From a virus, in IMG/VR virus record IMGVR_UViG_3300009183_000432, positions 1 through 20,808 of that record: a stretch of DNA of 20,808 nucleotides; one strand, given 5' to 3'. Made by a program: the position numbers and the translations under genes. Numbering within the stretch: the first letter of the stretch is position 1; each line of letters begins with the position of its first letter. The notes below the pieces were generated by a model. That model did not search any database. It worked only from the letters and a program-made list of their open reading frames with translations, and was not told the DNA's origin. Positions 1 to 6,780 of the stretch are shown here, in pieces.

Positions 1-99
1 GAGGCGCCCGCCCCAGCCGTAGTCGCCAATTTCAGCAACTCTGGAAAGTTTGAAGATCAAAAGGGATACCTTGAACTAATCGAAATTGTTAATTTCTAA
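1..99 (+). CDS. 3' end of an unidentified protein (partial)
   Basis: Frame 1 is open from the window edge to a TAA at 97-99 and gives the last 32 residues of a protein that starts upstream. The visible tail begins Glu-Ala-Pro-Ala-Pro-Ala and ends Ile-Val-Asn-Phe; it has a short Ala/Pro stretch and then a mixed charged and hydrophobic segment. There is too little to assign a family. The TAA is followed by an A/C-rich leader for the next gene. It could also be a chance open frame, but its position directly before a tightly packed gene series favours a real gene end. Confidence 0.5.
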   Translation, partial: EAPAPAVVANFSNSGKFEDQKGYLELIEIVNF

Positions 100-100
100 T
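71..100 (+). promoter_or_regulatory. Weak candidate sigma70-type promoter
   Basis: TTGAAC at 71-76 and TCTAAT at 95-100 are separated by 18 bases and resemble -35 and -10 boxes. A start near 107 would leave a short leader before the gene at 139. The -35 matches the consensus at only four of six positions, so this is weak. It could serve the packaging genes. Confidence 0.22.
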
Positions 101-138
101 CAACCCTCACCCACAACCTACACAACCAAAAACCAATC

Positions 139-309
139 ATGAAAACCTACGACCAACTGCAATCCGAATATGACGCGAAACTAGCCGAACTAGACAGACT
201 CATCGCGGAGAACAACACCAAGCTCGCAGAACAGCACCGGCTCATGTCGGAAGCGATCGCAGACGCGCAGACGGCTATTGCCACGGCGATTGAAAAACTA
301 AGCAAATGA
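139..309 (+). CDS. Small coiled-coil protein, unknown function
   Basis: A 56-residue open frame starts at ATG 139 and ends at TGA 307-309. The protein is almost entirely helical in character, with regularly spaced Leu, Ile and Ala among Lys, Glu and Asp (for example EYDAKLAELDRLIAE), so a short coiled coil is likely. There is no signal peptide, membrane segment or enzyme motif. The start follows an A/C-rich leader without a Shine-Dalgarno sequence, as elsewhere in this window. Its stop overlaps the next start (ATGA at 306-309), which supports translation. Function is unknown; it lies just upstream of the packaging genes. Confidence 0.6.
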   Translation: MKTYDQLQSEYDAKLAELDRLIAENNTKLAEQHRLMSEAIADAQTAIATAIEKLSK

Positions 310-494
310 AGCGCCTCCCTCTTTCTGACATTCCAAACGTCGAAGGATTCCGATTCATCGGCATCACCAAAGACGACAGGCGCATTATATGCTACGTGAA
401 ACAAAACGAAGCGGGACAACACGAAGCACGCGACGAATCGGACGGCACTAATTGCTTTCTTCGTCTCGCATATTGGCAGATAATCACGGGCTGA
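306..494 (+). CDS. Hypothetical protein, 62 aa
   Basis: This short gene overlaps the previous stop by four bases (ATGA) and ends two bases before the next ATG at 496, so it sits inside a compact co-transcribed series. The protein has alternating hydrophobic and charged residues that suggest a small beta-rich fold (GFRFIGITKDDRRIICYV), and a C-terminal segment rich in aromatic residues. I recognise no family. There is no Cys pair or His cluster for metal binding and no membrane segment. The antisense frame across 147-422 is longer but has no start context or neighbours on that strand. Confidence 0.6.
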   Translation: MKRLPLSDIPNVEGFRFIGITKDDRRIICYVKQNEAGQHEARDESDGTNCFLRLAYWQIITG

Positions 495-495
495 T

Positions 496-1014
496 ATGTC
501 AAAACCAAAAACAACGTCTATTGACCTTAGCGGAACCGGAGCCGCGCAAGCCCTCGCCCGTCTCGAAAAGGAGGAACTGCAAACCTACGCAGCGAAAGAG
601 GCACTAGAGGCGCGACTTGGCGAATTGGTTCAGCCTTCACCAAACGCAACCAGCGAGCAGCGCGAAGTGTGGATTGCCGAAAAGCTACAAATTGAAAGCG
701 ACCTGCTTTTCAGCCTTCGCCGTTGGGATATTTCAAGAAAGGCCTTGCTTGAGTTTGATCGCGGCGTTGCGCCGGAGAAGCGCGAGGGTGAAAAGATACT
801 TGTGAGCGAGGCGCGGGAAATATGGAATCAGACGCTACTCAGCATTGACCTCGCCATTGAGCAGACAATCATCGCAGACGCGCAATCCGCCGCGCTATGC
901 GACTCGCCAGAGGCTTTTCACATCGCCCATGCTGGAAACTACCGCGCAGCAAAGGAAGGCGCGATCACGGCGGCGAAGAATGACGGCGTGCTTCCCGCGT
1001 GGTTGACGATATGA
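496..1014 (+). CDS. Candidate terminase small subunit (positional)
   Basis: A 172-residue protein lies directly upstream of the large terminase, the usual place of the small subunit that recognises phage DNA for packaging. The sequence is mostly alpha-helical: a long charged helix around residues 15-45 (ARLEKEELQTYAAKEALEAR), a central segment around 65-95, and a C-terminal helical part rich in Ala. I see no clear Nu1-type helix-turn-helix or P-loop, so the call rests on position, size and helical content only. Its TGA (1012-1014) overlaps the next ATG at 1011, implying coupled translation. It may instead be an unrelated helical phage protein. Confidence 0.45.
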   Translation: MSKPKTTSIDLSGTGAAQALARLEKEELQTYAAKEALEARLGELVQPSPNATSEQREVWIAEKLQIESDLLFSLRRWDISRKALLEFDRGVAPEKREGEKILVSEAREIWNQTLLSIDLAIEQTIIADAQSAALCDSPEAFHIAHAGNYRAAKEGAITAAKNDGVLPAWLTI

Positions 1015-2798
1015 CAACTTTAGAATTTGCCTCCAATAATATAGTATTCAATCGATCAGGCTCGCCCATCACGGGGCCGTTTAGAATCGAGCAGTATCCA
1101 TTTCTAAAGGCTCCATTTGCGGCGGCTGATGACATTCGCGTGAAGCGGCTAGTCCTATACAAGGCGAGCAGTTCAATGGGGACGGTTGCGGGGCAATGTA
1201 TTATGGCAAAGCGCATCCTATTTAATCCCGGCGATATGCTGTTTTGCGCGCAAAGCGACGACGACGCGGCGACATGGTGTAAGACTCGTGGCAAAGAGTT
1301 TCTGCTTTCTATTCCGAACGTGCGGCGATTTCTAAGCCGAGATAAATACTCAGTAACAAACGACCTCTTTCAGTTTAGAGGCAAATTTTTAGCAATCACG
1401 GGGCCGGGTATTTCGTCGGCTCAAAGTTTGCAGGTATCAACACTGATGAGCGACGAGGCGCACCTGGATTCATACCCACCGGGACGACTAATCGAGTTTG
1501 AGAAAAGACTTGGCGGAAGGTGGAATCGGCTTGCCGTTCATGTAACCACGGCTCCAGATGTTGGCAAAGAGGTTGATACGTTTTTCAACGAAGGACAAAA
1601 AGACAACTGGAATTTCCGCTGCCCTAAGTGCGCTAACTTAACGGAGCCATCGTGGGCAGAGCACTCGAAAGAGAAATACAACGGAGTGGAGGTGTTTCAA
1701 GCGGCAGGAGACAGCGTTTTATTTATTTGTCCGCATTGCCAAGCGTCATTTGCAGATACCGCGAGAGAAAGATTCTCGCTTGTAAAAGATGGAGACTACA
1801 TTGCTGAAAACCCATCCGCGCCTTTTGCTACTCGCTCGTTTCGATGGCCCGTGTTCGCAATGCATACAATCGCGTGGAGCGGATTGCTTGCGGAGCACAG
1901 AGCGGCGATGGAGTCCGCGAAGCTGGGAAACCTAAAGCCCCACGAGGATTGGATAAAAAAGCGCGAGTGCCGTCCGTATTCTCCAAGCTTGCCCGATTTT
2001 GGCGGCGGGAAAGGCGTCAATGATTACAAGCTAGGCGACGTTTGGGAAACCGATCAGGAAAAGATAAGGATACTCAGCGCGGATTTCCAAGCTGGCAGCG
2101 GAGACGAGGGCGCGCATCTTCACGCGCTTTGTGTGGAGTATGACCGCCTTGGAAACTCTCGCCGCATTGAATACCGTAGGCTAGATACTTTCGAGCAGCT
2201 TCATCAAATGGCGCTCACTCTTGGCGTGCGCGAAGCCAAAGTTGACGGAAATCTAACGGGAAAAGGAACGTGCGTTATCGTGGACTCAGGGCATGAGAAC
2301 AGGCTAGTGTTTCGTGAGTGCTCAAAATACGGATGGTATGCCTATCGCGGCTCAGACCTAGAGCAATTCCACGTTGCGACGATTGACGGCAAGCAAGTCT
2401 CGCATCCGATGCCTTACTCAGTGCCAAAGCCGGAAAGCGGCGTCGTTGGAGAGAAACAGCCCGATAGACTGCGCGGAGTTGCAAAGGGCGCGCTTCCCTC
2501 AGGATGGGCGTATTGCATTGTTGGCGACAATAACACGCTCTATGGCTATTTATCCGCGCTTGTCGGCGGTTCTAGCGGACGTTACTTCGGCATTGCGTCC
2601 GATATGACGGAGATTTACGTCGCCAATATGCCAGCGTTCATCCCGCTTGTGGAGACCGACAAAAAGACGAACAAGGCAAAGGCAACGGTGTGGAAGCGCG
2701 TTCGCAGGGATCATTTTTGGGATTGCGAGGTAATGGCGTTGACTCTCGCAATGAAGCACGGACATTTTCCGCTAGCTATTTCTCGGCAGTCGGTGTAA
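1011..2798 (+). CDS. Terminase large subunit, GpA family
   Basis: This is the ATP-driven motor and nuclease that cuts concatemeric DNA and packages it through the portal. The protein is 595 residues, close to lambda gpA (641). Visible marks in order: a P-loop-like segment YKASSSMGTVAG about 50 residues in; a Walker B with catalytic Glu in LMSDEAH near residue 147; a zinc-ribbon pair (CPKC near 205 and CPHC near 243); and nuclease-domain acidic motifs ILSADFQAG (about 350), IVDSGHEN (about 425) and HFWDCEVMAL near the C-terminus. A GTG at 999 is in frame, but ATG 1011 forms an ATGA overlap with the preceding stop and is preferred. The P-loop lacks the usual Gly-Lys-Ser/Thr order, which is common in this family. 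Confidence 0.93.
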   Translation: MTTLEFASNNIVFNRSGSPITGPFRIEQYPFLKAPFAAADDIRVKRLVLYKASSSMGTVAGQCIMAKRILFNPGDMLFCAQSDDDAATWCKTRGKEFLLSIPNVRRFLSRDKYSVTNDLFQFRGKFLAITGPGISSAQSLQVSTLMSDEAHLDSYPPGRLIEFEKRLGGRWNRLAVHVTTAPDVGKEVDTFFNEGQKDNWNFRCPKCANLTEPSWAEHSKEKYNGVEVFQAAGDSVLFICPHCQASFADTARERFSLVKDGDYIAENPSAPFATRSFRWPVFAMHTIAWSGLLAEHRAAMESAKLGNLKPHEDWIKKRECRPYSPSLPDFGGGKGVNDYKLGDVWETDQEKIRILSADFQAGSGDEGAHLHALCVEYDRLGNSRRIEYRRLDTFEQLHQMALTLGVREAKVDGNLTGKGTCVIVDSGHENRLVFRECSKYGWYAYRGSDLEQFHVATIDGKQVSHPMPYSVPKPESGVVGEKQPDRLRGVAKGALPSGWAYCIVGDNNTLYGYLSALVGGSSGRYFGIASDMTEIYVANMPAFIPLVETDKKTNKAKATVWKRVRRDHFWDCEVMALTLAMKHGHFPLAISRQSV

Positions 2799-2901
2799 AA
2801 GCCAACTCAGTGACGGACAACAGTATTGTTTCGGCCTATTGGTGTGGGCTGGTTATCTCATACGCTGGGGCGGTAAAAACGTAAAAGCACGCCCGCCGTC
2901 G

Positions 2902-2929
2902 CCTAACTTTGCGCTTGCTAGTTGTTAGG
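2902..2929 (+). other. Short inverted repeat CCTAAC/GTTAGG
   Basis: CCTAAC at 2902-2907 and GTTAGG at 2924-2929 can form a 6-bp stem with a 16-base loop in the 154-base gap between the terminase and the next gene. No T-run follows, so it is not a standard terminator. The rest of the gap (2799-2952) holds no credible gene. CCTAAC also precedes several other starts in this window. Confidence 0.3.
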
Positions 2930-2944
2930 TGTCTCTGCTATATG
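2915..2944 (+). promoter_or_regulatory. Weak candidate promoter before the gpW-like gene
   Basis: TTGCTA (2915-2920) and TATATG (2939-2944) are 18 bases apart, and the -10-like box ends 8 bases before ATG 2953. If active it would give an almost leaderless transcript. Each box is an imperfect match. The same spacing to an ATG is seen at 5793 and 16725. Confidence 0.25.
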
Positions 2945-2952
2945 TCCGCGAA

Positions 2953-3216
2953 ATGCCTAGCCCGCGCAGACTTTTTCGCAACTTTACTACCGCCCAAATC
3001 CAGCAGTTGCTCGACAGCGGGTTTGATCGCGCCCTTTACGGCACATTCACAAGCCTTAGCGGAGGCTCGAAATCGAGCGGGATTCAAAACATGGACTTGA
3101 GTGAATTACTCATGGAAGCAAACTATGAGCTAGGCATCCGTGGCGGCACACTTGGGCCGTCTAAAACATATCAAGACTTCACGGGTAATCGCCCGCCAAT
3201 TACCGTCAATGACTAA
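2953..3216 (+). CDS. Head-tail connector, gpW-like
   Basis: The gene sits between the large terminase and the portal, exactly where lambda W lies. gpW is a small protein that joins the filled head to the tail below the portal. From ATG 2953 the product is 87 residues. It has an N-terminal helix (FTTAQIQQLLDSGFDRAL), a short Ser/Gly-rich hairpin, and a second helix (MDLSELLMEANYELGIRGG), which is the helix-hairpin-helix layout of the gpW family; sequence identity is low, so this is a pattern call. A GTG at 2929 in the same frame would add eight residues. Its stop overlaps the portal start at 3209 by eight bases. Confidence 0.65.
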   Translation: MPSPRRLFRNFTTAQIQQLLDSGFDRALYGTFTSLSGGSKSSGIQNMDLSELLMEANYELGIRGGTLGPSKTYQDFTGNRPPITVND

Positions 3217-5572
3217 GCCCGCACTCTCTGAACGAATCAAAGCAGGCATCCAAGGCATCGCGATCGGCGTTGCTAAGTTTGCAGGCTACAATGCAGCGAT
3301 GCCAAACAAGGTGCAAGCGCCAGCTACGCGCACGGGCACGAATCCGAACTCTAGCTACGCGCAACAGCAGCGCGTGCGGCTTTCTTTTGAGGGCGAGAAC
3401 GCGATTAAAAACACTAGCTTTGCTCGCAACTACATTAACAAACGCCGGATGTATTGCAGCAGCGGAATCACATACGCGCCCGACACGGGAGACCACGCGC
3501 TAGATGAAGCGGTGAGCGCGTATTGCATGGAACAATGGAAGCACATGGGCGTTGGATGCTCCATGCAACAGGCGTTTGCCCGTGCGTCCGATGTGAACTT
3601 ACCGGAACGCGGAGACTCGGCGCTGCAATGGTATCGTGACGAGGGGCGATTGCGATTGCTGGAAGTCACGGCGGATCGCATTGGCGAGCTTTACCAGTTC
3701 ACACGACCCGTGCGCGATGTTCGCAGCGGCGAAGTCTATTTTTCCGGCTTGTATTTGCAGGGGCCAAATACCACCGCTTATCGAATTTACGAGCGCGGCT
3801 TTGACGCGATTTACACAAATCCGCAGCGCGTGGAAGCGTGCGACGTTATATTTTTCAAAGATGACATCACGGGCGGCGTTCGCGGCGTTTCAATCTTTGC
3901 CTCGGCGCTGGAAGATGTGAACTCGCGTTATCAGATTTTAAAGTCCACGAAAGACACGATGCAGCAACAGTCGAAGATTGCGGCTATCGCGTCAAATAAT
4001 AGCGGGCAACCAAATGAACTCGACTACGAGACGCAAGTGAGCAGCGAAGGGGCGGTTGAATACGTGGAGACGATGGCAGACGGCGCTATCGTGAAATACC
4101 AATTCAACGGCGACAACTATCAAGTGTTGAAAGGCGAGCATCCAAGCGATTCGTTCATTAACGGGATGCGCTACTTGGACGCATCGGCTTCGCTTGCTGT
4201 TGGCTTCCCTTACGAGTTTTTATTCAGCGGAGCACAAAGCGGCGGTGCTCCTTTCCGTGGCGCATTTGAGGCGGCAGGGCGCGAGATTATGCGGCTCCGA
4301 AATGACGTTCACCGCCCTCGATTGGACGTTATCAGCTACGTGACAATCATGGACGGCGTGGAGCGAAAGAAGCTCCCGCCCATGCCGAACATTGCGCGTG
4401 GAAATTGGGGTTTTACTACGCTACCAACTGCGGACGCTTTCCGAGACGATGCGAGCGACATCAAAGCAATTCGCAGCGGAATCACGACGAAAAGCGCCGT
4501 CATCATGGCAAACAGCGGGCGCAGCTTTCCCGTGGTTCTGCGCGAGTCCATGCAGGAAGCGGTTGCAACAGCAATGGCCGTGGAAGATGCAAACCGCGCA
4601 CTTGTTAAAGCTGGATACAAGCCAAGCGTTACCATTGCCGACATTGCACAGGTGAGCGACAATCCGCAGCAGGCGGCGGCGGCAGAAAATTTGACGCAAG
4701 GCAAACCAGCGGAAGGAACGCCAGCGAAACCAGCAGCGGCGGTGATGGCTGATTTTGAGGAATCAAAGCATCCACGCGCCGACGATGGGAAGTTTGGCAG
4801 CGGGGGCGGAAATAAAGCAGCAAATCCCGCAGAAGAGTTTAAGAAAAAGCACGGACGCGATCCGACATTCCAAGAGCTACACGCAGGAAAAGGCGGCTTG
4901 ATTGAAAAACTCGAAAAGAAAGACGGCGGAAACAAGGCCGCAATCCGCGACGTTACGCCGGAAGGATTCGGGCCGACTGAAAGCAATTACAACGCAGGCG
5001 CAGACCCGGAGCGACTGCACGTTGATCCAGTTGAATTTAACAAGCTGAAATCCTCTATCAATGAAGCGCAAACGCTTTTGAAGGGCGATCTTTCGCCGGA
5101 AAAACAAGCACAAATTCACCGCAGCTTAGAGGCGACGAAAAAGAAGCTGGAAGACTTACAGAATCACGAACCCACAAGCCCAAGCGAGCCAGCCGCTAAG
5201 ACCGGCGATGCAGCGCCAAAGAAAGAGGGCGCGCCAGCGCCTAAGCAAAGCAAGCTAGAACAATTAAAAGCCAAGCATGAGGCACTAAAAGCAAAGAACG
5301 CGAGCAACGCAAAGAATCTTGCCGATGCAAATGCGCGCGTTAAAGAATTACACGGGCAGCTTGTGGAGCAACTAAGGGTCGGAACAGGAACGGCAAATGA
5401 CGACTTGAAAAATACCGTCAATGAACTTGGCGCTAAGATTGCGGAAACGGAAACCCATACGGCGACTATTCAGCACGCACTAAAAAACGAGGACATAGCC
5501 GCAGATGAGAGCGGGCAAGATTCTCCAGAACATGAGGCGGCGCGCAAGCGAACAGAATACGTCTCAAAATGA
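3209..5572 (+). CDS. Portal protein, lambda gpB-like, with C-terminal extension
   Basis: The portal forms the dodecameric ring through which DNA enters and leaves the head. The first 510 residues or so match the size and style of lambda-type portals (gpB, 533 aa), including the N-terminal Arg-rich helix region with NTSFARNYINKRR, the DVIFFKDDITGGVRGVSIFA segment and GFPYEFLFSGAQSGGAPFRG. Residues from about 513 to 787 are extra: the motif ESKHPRADDGKFGSGGG, then low-complexity, Lys/Glu/Ala-rich stretches with probable coiled coils. The start at 3209 (MTKPALSERIK) is chosen over in-frame 3140 because it minimises overlap with the preceding gene. The TGA overlaps the HTH gene start (ATGA at 5569). 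The extension might act as a head-interior or scaffold-like part; that is inference. Confidence 0.9.
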   Translation: MTKPALSERIKAGIQGIAIGVAKFAGYNAAMPNKVQAPATRTGTNPNSSYAQQQRVRLSFEGENAIKNTSFARNYINKRRMYCSSGITYAPDTGDHALDEAVSAYCMEQWKHMGVGCSMQQAFARASDVNLPERGDSALQWYRDEGRLRLLEVTADRIGELYQFTRPVRDVRSGEVYFSGLYLQGPNTTAYRIYERGFDAIYTNPQRVEACDVIFFKDDITGGVRGVSIFASALEDVNSRYQILKSTKDTMQQQSKIAAIASNNSGQPNELDYETQVSSEGAVEYVETMADGAIVKYQFNGDNYQVLKGEHPSDSFINGMRYLDASASLAVGFPYEFLFSGAQSGGAPFRGAFEAAGREIMRLRNDVHRPRLDVISYVTIMDGVERKKLPPMPNIARGNWGFTTLPTADAFRDDASDIKAIRSGITTKSAVIMANSGRSFPVVLRESMQEAVATAMAVEDANRALVKAGYKPSVTIADIAQVSDNPQQAAAAENLTQGKPAEGTPAKPAAAVMADFEESKHPRADDGKFGSGGGNKAANPAEEFKKKHGRDPTFQELHAGKGGLIEKLEKKDGGNKAAIRDVTPEGFGPTESNYNAGADPERLHVDPVEFNKLKSSINEAQTLLKGDLSPEKQAQIHRSLEATKKKLEDLQNHEPTSPSEPAAKTGDAAPKKEGAPAPKQSKLEQLKAKHEALKAKNASNAKNLADANARVKELHGQLVEQLRVGTGTANDDLKNTVNELGAKIAETETHTATIQHALKNEDIAADESGQDSPEHEAARKRTEYVSK

Positions 5573-5748
5573 GAGTATCACCACGCCGCACGCCGATAGC
5601 ACGCGCCCGCCTTTCCGCTGGATTGCAGCAGAAAGAAATGGCCGCGAAGATTGGCGTTTCTCAAAGCTATCTGCAAAAGGTAGAGCTTGGAGTCTTAAAG
5701 CCTAGCCTTCGTTTGCAGGAGATAGCAAAGGCGCTCGCCAAGCGCTAA
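5569..5748 (+). CDS. Small XRE-family helix-turn-helix protein
   Basis: A 59-residue frame begins at ATG 5569, overlapping the portal stop as ATGA, and ends at TAA 5746-5748. Residues 14-58 form a compact Cro/CI (XRE) type DNA-binding fold: RARLSAGLQQKEMAAKIGVS contains helix 1 and helix 2, the turn Gly-Val-Ser is at 29-31, and the recognition helix is SQSYLQKVELG, followed by PSLRLQEIAKALAKR. The order Gln-x-x-(Met/Leu)-Ala-x-x-(Ile/Leu)-Gly-Val-Ser and the later Val-Glu-x-Gly are the family signature. The Arg-rich N-terminus may contact the DNA backbone. No dimerisation or effector domain exists. A regulator inside the head genes is unusual; it may control late or structural transcription. 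Targets are not known. Confidence 0.85.
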   Translation: MRVSPRRTPIARARLSAGLQQKEMAAKIGVSQSYLQKVELGVLKPSLRLQEIAKALAKR

Positions 5749-5761
5749 AAGCACTGCGCTT
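5740..5761 (+). terminator. Weak hairpin after the HTH gene
   Basis: AAGCGC at 5740-5745 is repeated as its reverse complement GCGCTT at 5756-5761, with a ten-base loop. It spans the HTH gene stop. A T-rich but interrupted stretch follows. It may attenuate transcription or be chance; a strong intrinsic terminator is not present. Confidence 0.25.
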
Positions 5762-5792
5762 TCAATTTCTCGCGTTACTTAATAGGATTAGG

Positions 5793-5798
5793 TATAAG
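5793..5798 (+). promoter_or_regulatory. -10-like TATAAG before the protease gene
   Basis: TATAAG lies seven bases before ATG 5806 in the only clear gap between the HTH gene and the protease. No good -35 box is seen 16-18 bases upstream. The identical hexamer occurs in the better promoter candidate at 16725-16730. If used, the transcript would be leaderless or nearly so. An operator for the adjacent HTH protein would be expected near here, but I see no clear palindrome. Confidence 0.25.
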
Positions 5799-5805
5799 CG
5801 CGGAA

Positions 5806-6768
5806 ATGGCAACAGCTTTAGCATCACTTAGGCACGCATCGTTTTCGCAAGATAGCATCAACGGCGATGTGCTTTTGGGCGTAAAGATTGCAGAGCTAGG
5901 CAAGGTCGCGTGCTTCAGCGGGCCGGATGGAAAGCCGCGCTATGCGACAATCACGCCCGCATTTGTGGATGCGCTACTTTCTCATGCTGGCAGTCGTTCT
6001 ATTCCCGTTCATTGGACGCACGATTACAAGCAGGGCAACGGCGATGCGCTGCACGCCAAGGTCGGCAAACTTAAAGACATTCGCAAAGACAGTGAAGGAA
6101 ACCCCATTGCAGACCTTCACCTAGCGCCGGGCCAGTATAAGGAGACCGCTCTATGGAACGCAGAGCACGACCCTGAGAACATGATGCTGTCGCCCGTGTT
6201 TTCCTACGACCCGTCCGACAAGGACAGCACGCCTCTCGATTTCCAAGCCGCCGATTTAGTCGAATGTGGCGCAGCGACTACGGCTCTTTTTTCCGCAGCA
6301 CAAACACAAACACAAACACAAACCAAAATGACAGACGAAGATAAAATCGAAGTCGCTAAGATGATTGCAGACGCAATCGCCGCAGCGAACAAACCAGCGG
6401 ACGCGCCCGTCGTGCCCGACACCGCCGAAATGGAAGCAACCGCAGGCGTCACCGATGCCGACAAAAAGCCGGAGGACGAAAAAGCGCCCGCGCTCATGGC
6501 CGCGTTCGCCCGTTGCAACCGCGCAATCAAACGCCAACTCGAAACCGCCAAAGGTGAAGCCGTCGTGCTCGCAGAGGCTAAGTTCACCGCCGCTCTCGGC
6601 GCTGGTAAGTTCACGCTTCCAGCCGCACCAGCCGCGAAGGATGAAGTCGAAGAGGCTATCGCCGCTCAAATCTCAGCAGGCGCTAAAGATCGCTCCACGG
6701 CAATCTTCCGCTTGGCCAAAGATAAACCCGAAATCTACAACTCTGCTCGCAAGGCAGGAAAGCTCTAA
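5806..6768 (+). CDS. Capsid maturation protease with C-terminal scaffold domain
   Basis: The 320-residue product occupies the lambda C/Nu3 position. Residues 1-170 resemble the phage I-like/prohead protease group: a beta-rich start, SIPVHWTHDYKQGNGDALHA with a candidate catalytic His, VGKLKDI, and MLSPVFSYD with a candidate catalytic Ser in the Leu-Ser-Pro-Val context. Residues 175-320 are helical, rich in Ala, Lys and Glu, and scaffold-like. The halves are joined by a Gln-Thr repeat. Codon choice shifts toward GCC, ACC, CTC and AAC after the joint, as in the neighbouring capsid genes. The protease would cleave scaffold and possibly capsid proteins during head maturation. Protease class and residues are inferred by pattern only. 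Confidence 0.75.
   Translation: MATALASLRHASFSQDSINGDVLLGVKIAELGKVACFSGPDGKPRYATITPAFVDALLSHAGSRSIPVHWTHDYKQGNGDALHAKVGKLKDIRKDSEGNPIADLHLAPGQYKETALWNAEHDPENMMLSPVFSYDPSDKDSTPLDFQAADLVECGAATTALFSAAQTQTQTQTKMTDEDKIEVAKMIADAIAAANKPADAPVVPDTAEMEATAGVTDADKKPEDEKAPALMAAFARCNRAIKRQLETAKGEAVVLAEAKFTAALGAGKFTLPAAPAAKDEVEEAIAAQISAGAKDRSTAIFRLAKDKPEIYNSARKAGKL
6301..6324 (+). repeat. Hexanucleotide tandem repeat (CAAACA)n
   Basis: Three copies of CAAACA and a fourth ending CAAACC lie in frame and encode the alternating Gln-Thr linker between the protease and scaffold halves. Gain or loss of a unit would change linker length without breaking the frame. The same bases form an A/C-rich leader just before the internal ATG at 6328. 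Confidence 0.85.
6328..6768 (+). CDS. Probable internal scaffold protein (Nu3-like in-frame start)
   Basis: In lambda the scaffold Nu3 is made from a start inside gene C in the same frame. Here ATG 6328 begins MTDEDKIEVAKMIADAIAAA, an abrupt new helical domain right after the repeat linker. The preceding A/C-rich tract resembles the leaders of independently started genes in this window (6781, 7178, 11816), and codon choice changes at the same point to match the highly expressed capsid genes. The product would be 146 residues, acidic and Ala-rich, with helices that could assemble the capsid lattice and then be digested. This is an overlapping product, not a separate locus, and is inferred. Confidence 0.55.
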   Translation: MTDEDKIEVAKMIADAIAAANKPADAPVVPDTAEMEATAGVTDADKKPEDEKAPALMAAFARCNRAIKRQLETAKGEAVVLAEAKFTAALGAGKFTLPAAPAAKDEVEEAIAAQISAGAKDRSTAIFRLAKDKPEIYNSARKAGKL

Positions 6769-6780
6769 TACCTAACTCAC

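Noticed and set aside
2690-2884. 64-residue + frame across the terminase end and following gap
   Set aside because: Mostly within the terminase coding sequence, ends in the gap, and resembles no family; the gap is better read as noncoding.
2903-2911. TAACTTTG as a Bacteroidota-type -7 box (TAnnTTTG)
   Set aside because: No TTTG lies about 19-21 bases upstream and the motif does not recur before other genes in this window.
4336-4986. 216-residue open frame on the minus strand over the portal
   Set aside because: Antisense shadow of the Ala/Gly/Lys-rich portal region; no supporting context.
5505-5705. 66-residue + frame overlapping the portal end
   Set aside because: It overlaps both the portal and the convincing HTH gene in another frame and has no family features; the HTH frame is better supported.
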